Shown: positions 56,647 through 64,000 of the stretch, one piece after another | Numbering within the stretch: position 1 is the first letter of the stretch | Layout of the letters: each line of letters begins with the position of its first letter | Assembly (NCBI RefSeq): GCF_018304965.1 | Contig: NZ_JAGQED010000004.1 | Span: 124,001-188,000 of the forward strand | Source of the DNA: Collimonas antrihumi | Lineage (GTDB): Bacteria > Pseudomonadota > Gammaproteobacteria > Burkholderiales > Burkholderiaceae_D | DNA: 64,000 nt | Reading direction: 5' to 3' | Notes under the pieces: generated by a model | Told to the model about the DNA's origin: nothing | Seen by the model: only the letters and a program-made list of their open reading frames with translations | Database searches by the model: none | Position numbers and translations under genes: made by a program

Positions 56647-57189
56647 ATGCCGCATACGAGCCTTTTCTTGCTCTTACTGTTCTTGGTGTTTTGCACCATG
56701 ATATTTCTGTACGACTACTTGTTCCGGCGTGTACCCAATATTTTTTTGCTGATCGCGATCGCGTTGCAACTGGGATCTTTCATGTTGTTGAGCAAAGGAT
56801 TGAACGATGTAAGCTGGTTGAGTGCGCTATCAGGTCTTACCATCGGGTTTGTCTTTTTCTTGCCACTATATGCATTGCGGGCAATGGCTGCTGGCGATGT
56901 CAAGTTTTTTGCGGTGCTTGGCTTCTTGCTAGGGCCTGCAGCATTACTGCCGGTATTCATAATAGCGTCGCTAATCGCTGCCGTTCATGCCGTAGTGATT
57001 TACGCATCGCGGTTGGGAATAGCGCCGGGTCTGCAGTTGGTCGCGCTGCGGATAGCGCGCCGGTCTTGGTATCAGTGGATGCTGGAGAAGCGTGGCAATC
57101 GCGTTGGCATTCCTTACGCGGCCTATATGGCTGTGGCTGGAGCTTGGATAGGAACACATGGTGCGCGAATAGTGCCAGGATTTATTTGA
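56647..57189 (+). CDS. cpaA: Flp prepilin peptidase (CpaA/TadV)
   Basis: The product has 180 residues from ATG 56647 (an in-frame TTG at 56635 would add four). It is an A24-family aspartic peptidase with about six helices. The catalytic acids are the Asp in YDYLFRRVPN near residue 24 and the GD in AAGDVKFF near residue 80. It cleaves the Flp leader at the inner membrane. It has a hydrophilic C-terminal extension. It is placed between pilin and TadE, as in many Tad loci. Confidence 0.92.
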   Translation: MPHTSLFLLLLFLVFCTMIFLYDYLFRRVPNIFLLIAIALQLGSFMLLSKGLNDVSWLSALSGLTIGFVFFLPLYALRAMAAGDVKFFAVLGFLLGPAALLPVFIIASLIAAVHAVVIYASRLGIAPGLQLVALRIARRSWYQWMLEKRGNRVGIPYAAYMAVAGAWIGTHGARIVPGFI

Positions 57190-57272
57190 ATTCGTGTTTT
57201 ACGTCATGCATATCAGCGCCGCACGCGTTGTTCATGCACTGATCGTATGGGTGGTAAAGATCGGGAGCAGGG

Positions 57273-57797
57273 GTGTATAAAAAATATAAATATGCGGCTC
57301 ATCCTGCTGACATGGGAGCGAGGGCTAAGAATGTAGCTCAGCGCGGTGTTGCAGCCATAGAATTCGCATTGATCTTCCCGGTATTTTTCATGCTGCTGTA
57401 CGGGATCATTACTTATGCCTTGATTTTCGTGGCTCAGCAGTCGCTGACACTGGCGGCCGAAGAGGGCGCGCGTGCTGCGTTGCGGTACATCGGCACTGGC
57501 AGTCCCACCGATCCCCTTCGCGGCATGGCTGCCTGTAATACCGTCACGCCGCTTGTCAGCTGGCTAGGCAGTGCCGCATGCAACCCGCCGGCTCCATATC
57601 CCACCACCGTACCATATGTCCAAGTCACTTATCTGACATGCCCTGCTTCTAACCCTGCCCCTAACGCAAATTGCATCAAGGTCAAAGTTACTTATCCATA
57701 TGGCACTCAACCACTGGTGCCACTCCTGCTGGGATCGTTAATGAGTGTCGCGGTGCCTGCCAATCTGGGAGGCTCGGCCACGGTGCAAATTGATTGA
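57273..57797 (+). CDS. tadE: TadE-family pseudopilin
   Basis: The protein has 174 residues with a GTG start at 57273, after GGAGCAGGG. The TadE-like segment is RGVAAIEFALIFPVFFMLLYGI near residues 24-45 (written in part), including the Glu that follows the prepilin-like site. The rest is a periplasmic domain with several Cys pairs (CNTV, CNPP, LTCP and NCIK), possibly disulfide-bonded. TadE is a minor pilus component processed like Flp. No TadF or TadG gene follows directly; the next gene is cpaB, after a repeat element. Confidence 0.9.
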   Translation: MYKKYKYAAHPADMGARAKNVAQRGVAAIEFALIFPVFFMLLYGIITYALIFVAQQSLTLAAEEGARAALRYIGTGSPTDPLRGMAACNTVTPLVSWLGSAACNPPAPYPTTVPYVQVTYLTCPASNPAPNANCIKVKVTYPYGTQPLVPLLLGSLMSVAVPANLGGSATVQID

Positions 57798-57884
57798 GTA
57801 TTTTCTTGGCATGCGATTGGCAGTTATTTATTTGCTGTGCATATTGCGATTTTAATCAACCTCGAATCAGTGGGACGATGATTT

Positions 57885-58024
57885 AAAGTGAGCTCTCAAA
57901 ACGTCATCATCTTCGCGAACGCGGAGATTCAAGTGGCTGCATAACACGGTAACTACGATGGCAACCAAGATGGATTCCCGCGTTCGCGGGAATGAGGCAG
58001 GAAGAGTTATTAGAGGTGGCCTTA
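57885..58024 (+). repeat. Dispersed inverted-repeat element, copy E, inside the Tad operon
   Basis: Termini TAAAGTGAGCTCT and AGAGGTGGCCTTAA are near inverted repeats. Hairpin blocks are CTTCGCGAACGCGG and ATTCCCGCGTTCGCGGGAAT (57975-57994). No 14-bp tandem array is present. The copy lies between tadE and cpaB and may attenuate or stabilise the operon transcript. Confidence 0.85.
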
Positions 58025-58101
58025 ACGTCCTCGATGACTGAATTTTGTATGAAAGCCACTTTGAACATTTTCTCCGCTGGGACAGACACTTACTACACGC
58101 T

Positions 58102-59127
58102 ATGAATAACCTGACAAAAATTGTTGCAGCGATACTGGTAGCGGCGGCGCTCGGCCTGGCAGTTGTGGCCTGGTGGCTGGGCAGTCGGCCGCCACCGCCG
58201 ATTTCAGCGGCGCCAGCAGCGGTAATCGCGGGTACCTCCAAACAATATGAGGTCGTGGTGGCGGCACATGCACTGGCGGCGGGCAAGGCGATTGCCACCG
58301 ATGACATTAGCCTGGTGAGCTTGCCTATCAATCCCGCTGGCGCGTATAGCCAGGCCAGTGCGGTAGTTGGCAAAATTCCTTTGATTGACATCGGTGCCGG
58401 TACTCCGATAACCGAAAGCGGCTTGGCTAGCGGTCTGGCAGTGAAATTGGCGGACGGCGAACGCGCCGTGGCGATTCCTGTTGATGAAATTGTAGGTGCC
58501 GGCAATCGTGTCCAGGCAGGCGATTATGTGGATGTGTTTTTCACTCTCAAGCAAGGCCAGGAGAGCGAAAAAACTCAGTCGCGTTTGCTCATGTCGCGCT
58601 TGCAAGTCTTGTCTTATGGCGCAGCGGTGATCGGCACAGCTACCAATGGCGGCAGCGCAGGAGCCATACCGAATCAACAAACCTCACAATCGGGCCAGCA
58701 AGTGCAGTCGTCGCAGCAAGCCCAGCAAGTCGCCCGTACTGCAGTGCTGGCGACGCCGGTTGCCGATGTGAATCGACTGCTGCTTGCAACCCAGAATGGC
58801 AAGTTGATGCTGGCATTGCGCAATCCTGGCGATGCAACAACGCCTGATCTGGCGCTGTTCCCGCCGCCGGCAGCCGTACTCGTCGGGAAAAAGGATCTGA
58901 CACGCGATCAGCAACAAGCTATGCAGCAGCCGGATAACCAAGCCTTTGCCGGCATGGAGATGAGCGGGTTGGCTGGTGACTCGAAATCCGCATCAAGCCG
59001 CAAGCCGTATGTGAATAGCGCCAATAACGTAGCTGCGCAATCGGGCGCGGCGCAGAACCGCGGCGCCAACAACTCCGGAACAGTTGAGGTGATCCGCGGT
59101 ACGCAACGGGAGTCGGTGGCCTTCTGA
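58102..59127 (+). CDS. cpaB: Flp pilus assembly protein CpaB (RcpC)
   Basis: The protein has 341 residues from ATG 58102; the frame extends upstream into the repeat and was rejected. An N-terminal hydrophobic helix (residues 7-30) is followed by a SAF domain (VVVAAHALAAGKAIATDDISL near 55, in part) and a second RcpC-like domain. A Gln/Ser-rich linker with GQQVQSSQQAQQ near residue 200 is unusual. CpaB works with the secretin CpaC. The C-terminal tail is Asn/Ser-rich, perhaps for peptidoglycan or outer-membrane contact. Confidence 0.92.
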   Translation: MNNLTKIVAAILVAAALGLAVVAWWLGSRPPPPISAAPAAVIAGTSKQYEVVVAAHALAAGKAIATDDISLVSLPINPAGAYSQASAVVGKIPLIDIGAGTPITESGLASGLAVKLADGERAVAIPVDEIVGAGNRVQAGDYVDVFFTLKQGQESEKTQSRLLMSRLQVLSYGAAVIGTATNGGSAGAIPNQQTSQSGQQVQSSQQAQQVARTAVLATPVADVNRLLLATQNGKLMLALRNPGDATTPDLALFPPPAAVLVGKKDLTRDQQQAMQQPDNQAFAGMEMSGLAGDSKSASSRKPYVNSANNVAAQSGAAQNRGANNSGTVEVIRGTQRESVAF

Positions 59128-59183
59128 GGCGAAGATGTTCTTCAATGACAGGCCTATATCAATAACAGGATTGACCGTAACTC

Positions 59184-60500
59184 ATGAAAATTCACGACCT
59201 AGTTCTGCCATTGCTATTGAGCGCAAGTGCAATTCCAGCATTTTCCGTGGCCGCTACCGCGGATATTACCCTCGGCATGCGCGAGCAGCAGAGCCTGCCG
59301 GTTGCAGGCACGCTGGAACGCATTGCCGTAGCTGACCCGGAGGTGGCGGATGTATTGATGGTACGCGGCGCCGGCGGCAAGCGCGGCAGTGTGATTCTGG
59401 TGGGAAAAAAAGCCGGTACCACCACCGTGACGGCATGGACCAAAGGGCTGCCGTCAAATACCTGGAGAGTGACGGTCCAGGGTGATTTGCAGGCCGCCCT
59501 GGCAGGGCAAGGGGGCGCCGAGGTGAAAGTTCGTGGCGCGGCGAGTGTGATCAGTGGCCACGTAGCGTCGTTGTTGGATCATACAAAAAGTAGCGCCGCT
59601 GCCGCCGACATGACAGGTAAAGGTAAGGTACTCGATATCTCGACCATAGATAGCGGCAACGTAGTGCAGATTGACGTCAAGATCGTCGAATTCAGCAAAA
59701 CAGTATTGAAAGAAATCGGCTTTGATTTCTCCGCCGGCCTGAATCGCGGCAACTTCAGTTTTAATCTAGGCAGTAATCTTGCTTCCAACGGCGGATTGTC
59801 AACTGCATCGTCGGCATTCGGTCTGCTGACCAAGTTTAGCCGAGGCAGTTACAGCTTGAGCAGTAACTTGCGCCTGATTGAAGGTAATGGCATGGCGCGT
59901 GTATTGGCAGAACCATCTTTGACCGCGCTTTCGGGGCAAAGCGCAAGTTTTCTGGCGGGGGGCGAACTACCTATTCCTCAGTCAGGAGGTCTCGGTACCA
60001 CGACGATTGTCTATAAGCCTTTTGGCATAGGCTTGACCGTGTCGCCGACCATTCTGGCCAAGGGGCGGATTGCTTTGAAAGTTGCGCCTGAGGCCAGCGA
60101 TATTGACTATGCCAATGCCATCAATATCGGCGGTGCTGGCACTCCATCGATCCCGGCGATTACCACGCGGCGTGCGGATACCACGGTTGAGCTAGGCGAT
60201 GGAGAAAGTTTCATTATTGGTGGCCTTGTCTCGCGCTCCACAAAATCTAGTGTTAATAAGATTCCGTTACTCGGGGATTTGCCTATTATAGGCAGCTTTT
60301 TCCGCAACCTGAGCTATACCCAGAACGACAAGGAATTAGTGATTATCGTCACGCCACATGTGGTCCAGCCCATCGCAAAGAATGTGCCGCTGCCACTGCC
60401 AGGTGAAGAACAGGAGCGCCGCAATACCGCAGGTACCGCATGGGGAAGTTATCTGCTTGGGGGAGCCAGCCGGGATGAGTTACCAGGATTTTCGAAGTAA
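59184..60500 (+). CDS. cpaC: Tad pilus secretin CpaC (RcpA)
   Basis: The protein has 438 residues with a signal peptide (residues 1-24). A BON-like or pilus-gate domain leads to the secretin core, seen as VQIDVKIVEFSKTVLKEIGF near residue 165, FLAGGELPIPQSGG near 262 and VELGDGESFIIGGLVSR near 335. It forms the outer-membrane channel for the Flp fibre. It lies 56 bases after cpaB in the same operon. Confidence 0.95.
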   Translation: MKIHDLVLPLLLSASAIPAFSVAATADITLGMREQQSLPVAGTLERIAVADPEVADVLMVRGAGGKRGSVILVGKKAGTTTVTAWTKGLPSNTWRVTVQGDLQAALAGQGGAEVKVRGAASVISGHVASLLDHTKSSAAAADMTGKGKVLDISTIDSGNVVQIDVKIVEFSKTVLKEIGFDFSAGLNRGNFSFNLGSNLASNGGLSTASSAFGLLTKFSRGSYSLSSNLRLIEGNGMARVLAEPSLTALSGQSASFLAGGELPIPQSGGLGTTTIVYKPFGIGLTVSPTILAKGRIALKVAPEASDIDYANAINIGGAGTPSIPAITTRRADTTVELGDGESFIIGGLVSRSTKSSVNKIPLLGDLPIIGSFFRNLSYTQNDKELVIIVTPHVVQPIAKNVPLPLPGEEQERRNTAGTAWGSYLLGGASRDELPGFSK

Positions 60501-60520
60501 GCGATAACTATTTGGGTTAC

Positions 60521-61825
60521 ATGATGAACGCTCGCAACAAGGCTTTGAATGAAATGGCGGCACTAAGTCGTTTCGTATTCTGCTCGCGTAACAGCACGCA
60601 AGCTGAGTGGTTAGGTGCCGCCCTCGGAAAATGGGGCACCTTGCTGCAGGAGAAGGCGGATGTGGCGGAATTATTGTCACGCATAGTTGAACTCGATCCC
60701 TTGCTGGTATTGCTTGATTTTTCCGGGGTCGAGTCAATCAGCGATCATGCCGGGGTCCTATCCATCGACTCTCTCGGCACCACAGCACACGCGATTGAAT
60801 TGGCGCGTGCATTGAGCAAAACATTGCCGATGTTGCCCTTGGTGGCAGTCGGCTCCATGGCTTTTCCCGAAGGGACGATTGCCGCATTGCGAGCCGGCGT
60901 AAGTGACTTCATCGATGTCAGTGCCTCGGAAGACGAGGCGCGCGATGTAGTACAACGCGTGCTGGCCAAGGCCGCGGCGCGAAATCCGGCGCCGGTCAAG
61001 CGTGGCCAGCTGGTGACCTTGCTCGGTGTGCGTTCCGGTATTGGCACCAGTACGCTGGCGGCGCATCTGGCGGACATGATTCAGGAACGGAATGCCAGTC
61101 AAGGCGGCAAGCGAAATACGACCGACAGCCGTGTGGCCCTGCTCGATCTCGGCTTGCCCGCCGGGGACGGTAAATTATATCTGAGCGCTAACGGCAATTT
61201 CGATTTTGCCGAAGCCGTGCGTAATCTGCGCCGGCTGGACGAAACGCTGGTGCACACCGCGCTGCCGCGCAGCCCTGGTGGCGTGACCGTAATTTCCTTG
61301 CCTCACAGCTTGAGTGAGATGCGCACCGTTTCGCATCACGATGCGCTGGCTTTGCTGGACCGCTTACGCTTGTATTTCGATGTACTGATCGCCGATCTTG
61401 GCGGTTTCACCAATCATGAATTCATTGCCAACTTGACCAGTGCGGCCGACCAGGTATGGCTGGTGACGGACCAAAGCGTCGGCGCGCTGGTTTCTTTAGC
61501 GGGCACTTTACAAGAATTGAATGGCCGTCACCCGGATGATGGCAAGCGACGCCTGGTAGTGAATCGTTACGACGATCGTTTCGGCATGGCGGCCGGCCAG
61601 ATTGCCGAGCGTTTCAAATTGCCGTTGCTTGCGACTGTACCGGAGCGCACGCTGAAACTGACTGCCAGCGCCAATCGCGGCAAGCTGCTACATGAAGTTG
61701 CTCCGCACGATTCCTACGTAAAGGCGGTCGATGGCTTGATCGATGGATTACTCAGCCATAACGAGACGGTGCCGCACAAGTACGGCGTGGGACGCTGGCT
61801 GCCGAAAATTTTGTTACGAAAATAA
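60521..61825 (+). CDS. cpaE: Tad pilus assembly ATPase CpaE/TadZ
   Basis: The protein has 434 residues from ATG 60521 (TTG 60512 possible). The N-terminal receiver-like domain covers about residues 1-145. The ParA/MinD-like ATPase domain follows, where the deviant Walker A reads GVRSGIGTST near 170 (Arg where the signature Lys of KGGxGKT is expected, and Ser/Thr instead of the P-loop Lys-Thr), and ALLDLGLPAGDGKLYL follows. TadZ proteins are known for atypical Walker A loops; they mark the pole where the pilus is built. ATP hydrolysis may be weak or absent. Confidence 0.91.
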   Translation: MMNARNKALNEMAALSRFVFCSRNSTQAEWLGAALGKWGTLLQEKADVAELLSRIVELDPLLVLLDFSGVESISDHAGVLSIDSLGTTAHAIELARALSKTLPMLPLVAVGSMAFPEGTIAALRAGVSDFIDVSASEDEARDVVQRVLAKAAARNPAPVKRGQLVTLLGVRSGIGTSTLAAHLADMIQERNASQGGKRNTTDSRVALLDLGLPAGDGKLYLSANGNFDFAEAVRNLRRLDETLVHTALPRSPGGVTVISLPHSLSEMRTVSHHDALALLDRLRLYFDVLIADLGGFTNHEFIANLTSAADQVWLVTDQSVGALVSLAGTLQELNGRHPDDGKRRLVVNRYDDRFGMAAGQIAERFKLPLLATVPERTLKLTASANRGKLLHEVAPHDSYVKAVDGLIDGLLSHNETVPHKYGVGRWLPKILLRK

Positions 61826-61940
61826 GCAAGCCGATTCAGGCACAACGTAAGCGTGATGCGCACCGCAATCTTGGTACTGTTCAAATAACTGGAAAAAACA
61901 GACAAGAGGCGGCCCAAGATGAAAGACGGGAGATACAAAC

Positions 61941-63296
61941 GTGAGTAACCAGATTGAATTTGCTGATGATGACCAAACGTTTTCGAATACCCAGGAATTC
62001 CAGGATATCAAGACGGCAGCCTACGATCATCTGCTGACGCGGATTGAAGAACTGGGCGCGGAATTCGGCCGCTGGTCGCGCAGCGCGATCCAGCAATTCG
62101 TCAATCTGGACGTTGACGGTTTTGTCCGCCTGCAGCGTATCCCCTTGAATGAAGCCGAGGTGCGGCAGATTGCCGATGCCTTGACCAAAGAGCTCGCAGG
62201 TCTGGGGCCGCTGGAAGACTTGCTGGCCGACGCGACTGTCGAAGATATCCTGATCAACGGCTATAACGATGTGTTCGTTTCGCGCCACGGCATATTGCAA
62301 CGTGAAACGTTACGCTTTACCGATAATGCCCATCTGCTGCGCATCGTCCGGCGCATCCTGGCGCCGCTCGGGCGTCGGCTCGACGAATCGAATCCCATGG
62401 TTGATGCACGTTTGCCGGATGGCGGCCGGCTGAACGTGGTGATTGAACCGTTGTCGGTAGACGGACCCATGGTATCGATCCGCAAATTCCGCAAAGAACC
62501 GTTGAAGCCTACCGACCTGCTTAATCTCGGCACCATGAACGACGAGATCTATGCGCTGCTGGAAAACGCCGTGAAAGCTCGCTGCAATATCCTGGTCTCA
62601 GGCGGCACCAGTTCCGGTAAAACATCCTTGCTGAATGCCCTGGCATTTTTCATTCCGGAAGCTGAACGCGTGGTGACTGTGGAGGATACTGCTGAACTGT
62701 CGCTTAACCATCCACATGTGGTGCGTCTGGAATCGCGTTTGGGCGGCTTTGAAGGTGCCGGCGCGGTCAGTATCCGTGACCTGATCCGGAACAGCCTGCG
62801 GATGCGCCCGGATCGGATTATCGTCGGTGAAGTGCGTGGCGCCGAGGTGTTGGAAATGCTGCAGGCCATGAATACCGGGCACGACGGATCGATGGGCACG
62901 ATTCACGCCAACACGCCGCGCGAATGCTTGTACCGGATCGAAATGCTGGCCGGCTTTGCCGGCTTCCAAGGCAGCGAAAGCAGCCTCAGGCGACAGATAG
63001 CCGGCGCTCTCGATTTCATCGTGCAGATTGGCCGGCTTTCCAATGGCCGCCGCCGTATCGTTTCAATTACCGAAGTCACCGGCATGGGCGACAACATCAT
63101 CACGTTGCAAGAACTGTATAAACACGAGAGCTATATCGCTCCGGACGGCGAAGAGGCAGACCGCTGGGTATCGCTGGGCATCTTCCCGCACGCACCGAAA
63201 TTGCAACGGCAGCGCCAGCTTGGCCAGCAAAGCACCGGCAGCCCGAATACAGGTGGCTTCGCTCAAGGCGGCAGTACTCAGCCTGGAAGACGCTAG
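61941..63296 (+). CDS. cpaF: Tad pilus secretion ATPase CpaF/TadA
   Basis: The protein has 451 residues with a GTG start at 61941, a little way after cpaE. The Walker A loop GGTSSGKTSL is at residues 221-230. The Asp-box and Walker B region is VVTVEDTAELSLNHP near 245 and RMRPDRIIVGEVRGAE near 285, followed by the HDGSMGTIHANTP His box near 315. It is the hexameric motor for Flp assembly at the inner membrane. The C-terminal tail (QRQRQLGQQSTGS) is Gln/Gly-rich and variable. Confidence 0.96.
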   Translation: MSNQIEFADDDQTFSNTQEFQDIKTAAYDHLLTRIEELGAEFGRWSRSAIQQFVNLDVDGFVRLQRIPLNEAEVRQIADALTKELAGLGPLEDLLADATVEDILINGYNDVFVSRHGILQRETLRFTDNAHLLRIVRRILAPLGRRLDESNPMVDARLPDGGRLNVVIEPLSVDGPMVSIRKFRKEPLKPTDLLNLGTMNDEIYALLENAVKARCNILVSGGTSSGKTSLLNALAFFIPEAERVVTVEDTAELSLNHPHVVRLESRLGGFEGAGAVSIRDLIRNSLRMRPDRIIVGEVRGAEVLEMLQAMNTGHDGSMGTIHANTPRECLYRIEMLAGFAGFQGSESSLRRQIAGALDFIVQIGRLSNGRRRIVSITEVTGMGDNIITLQELYKHESYIAPDGEEADRWVSLGIFPHAPKLQRQRQLGQQSTGSPNTGGFAQGGSTQPGRR

Positions 63297-63298
63297 TC

Positions 63299-64000
63299 AT
63301 GCATATCGCTCTATGGTTACTTGCCGCCGCTCTGCTTTCAGCAGGCACCGCGCTATGGCTGTGGCAGCGCGCGCAACAACGATCGCGGCAAGATGTCAGC
63401 GCTGCGTTCGTGGACAGGCAGATTCAAGGAATGCAGCCGGTGCAGCAACAGTCCCGAAGCGGAATCGAAACTGCGCCGCATTTGCAGTTGCAAACAGAAG
63501 CTTTGCGTCATTTTTTTTTGCGCGCAGGGATTCAGCAACCTGACGGCAGGCTGTATTTTAAGTTGCTAGTGCCTGGCGTCGGCCTGACCTTGTTGGCGTT
63601 GTTATTCGGTGGATGGCTTTCGGCGCTGGGAACGTTGTTCCTATACATCATGCTGATGATTTTTTATTTTTGGTTAAGAAGCTCGAAGCTTCAGCGCACC
63701 ATGGTGCGGCAATTGCCAGGATTCCTCGACGCTCTGGTACGCCTGGTCACTATTGGCAACAGCATAGGCGCGGCTTTTCAAACTGCCATCCCAGGCACCG
63801 ACGGGCCGTTGCGAGTAGTACTGGATCGTGCCAACCGACAGGTGCAGGCCGGGGTTGACCTGGAACATGCGTTGCGTCAGCAAGCAGCGATTTTTCGATT
63901 CAAGGAACTCGATCTGGTCGCCGCCGTGATCGGTATCTCCTCACGCTTTGGCGGACGTTCCGATTTGGTTCTGGAGCGCATGGCGGCATTCATGCGAGAT
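63299..64000 (+). CDS. tadB: Tad pilus inner-membrane protein TadB (type II secretion F family), cut by window end
   Basis: The first 234 codons are visible from ATG 63299, three bases after cpaF. Hydrophobic helices lie near residues 3-20 and 82-125 (VGLTLLALLFGGWL and GTLFLYIMLMIFYFWL). The T2SSF domain starts near residue 135 (VRQLPGFLDALVRLVTIGNS), followed by GVDLEHALRQQ. It is the platform protein of the Tad machine. The frame is open at the last base, so the remainder and a likely tadC are outside the window. Confidence 0.92.
   Translation, partial: MHIALWLLAAALLSAGTALWLWQRAQQRSRQDVSAAFVDRQIQGMQPVQQQSRSGIETAPHLQLQTEALRHFFLRAGIQQPDGRLYFKLLVPGVGLTLLALLFGGWLSALGTLFLYIMLMIFYFWLRSSKLQRTMVRQLPGFLDALVRLVTIGNSIGAAFQTAIPGTDGPLRVVLDRANRQVQAGVDLEHALRQQAAIFRFKELDLVAAVIGISSRFGGRSDLVLERMAAFMRD

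Overview
The window looks like chromosome of a betaproteobacterium of the order Burkholderiales, most likely the Oxalobacteraceae (a Collimonas-like organism). This rests on gene families and gene order (pcm, rhodanese and tolC; kdoO and waaA; fused maeB; H-NS with a TGRGRQPKW core), not on a marker gene. Most genes are moderately GC-rich. The exceptions are the left edge and a clearly AT-rich block at about 34.4-38.4 kb.

Region 1 (0-5.6 kb) is surface polysaccharide and LPS: an initiating sugar transferase, a membrane UDP-sugar 4,6-dehydratase, an H-NS protein, phosphomannomutase/phosphoglucomutase and heptosyltransferase I. Region 2 (5.7-15 kb) is a selenocysteine and formate dehydrogenase module on the minus strand: fdnG (with an in-frame UGA at Sec197 and a visible SECIS hairpin), fdxH, fdnI, fdhE, selA, selB and the tRNA-Sec gene selC. 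Region 3 (15.1-18.2 kb) is Kdo hydroxylase, Kdo transferase (waaA) and a YdcF/ElyC-like protein.

Region 4 (18.4-33 kb) is export: a complete tripartite RND pump with a divergent TetR/AcrR repressor and an AcrR-like operator, then pcm, rhodanese and tolC, then a second RND pump with its own TetR gene. An ECF sigma and anti-sigma pair follows. Region 5 (34.7-39.2 kb) is an AT-rich toxin island encoding two XaxA-like subunits and one XaxB-like subunit of the alpha-xenorhabdolysin (XaxAB/YaxAB) pore-forming toxin family. Next to it is an RcsB-like regulator whose receiver domain lacks the phospho-acceptor Asp.

Region 6 (39.3-52.2 kb) is mostly housekeeping: a YVTN propeller protein, a Cys-cluster protein, a DUF1439 lipoprotein, two tandem UppP phosphatases, RecQ, a flavoprotein reductase, MaeB, an acyl-CoA ligase and a 5'-nucleotidase. 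Region 7 (52.5-55.9 kb) has a repeat-rich lipoprotein behind a sigma-54-type promoter and a TpsB-family transporter with no TpsA partner. Region 8 (56.4 kb to the end) is a Tad/Flp pilus operon: flp, cpaA, tadE, cpaB, cpaC, cpaE, cpaF and the start of tadB.

Five copies of a dispersed inverted-repeat element (GCGAACGC / GCGTTCGC hairpins) punctuate gene ends. Three of them carry arrays of 14-bp tandem repeats. A second dispersed family, built on GTAGGGTGGGCA, occurs at 45.3 and 49.35 kb. The strongest candidates for something new are the A-A'-B toxin operon with its atypical regulator, the mosaic repeat element, and the sigma-54 lipoprotein next to an orphan TpsB.
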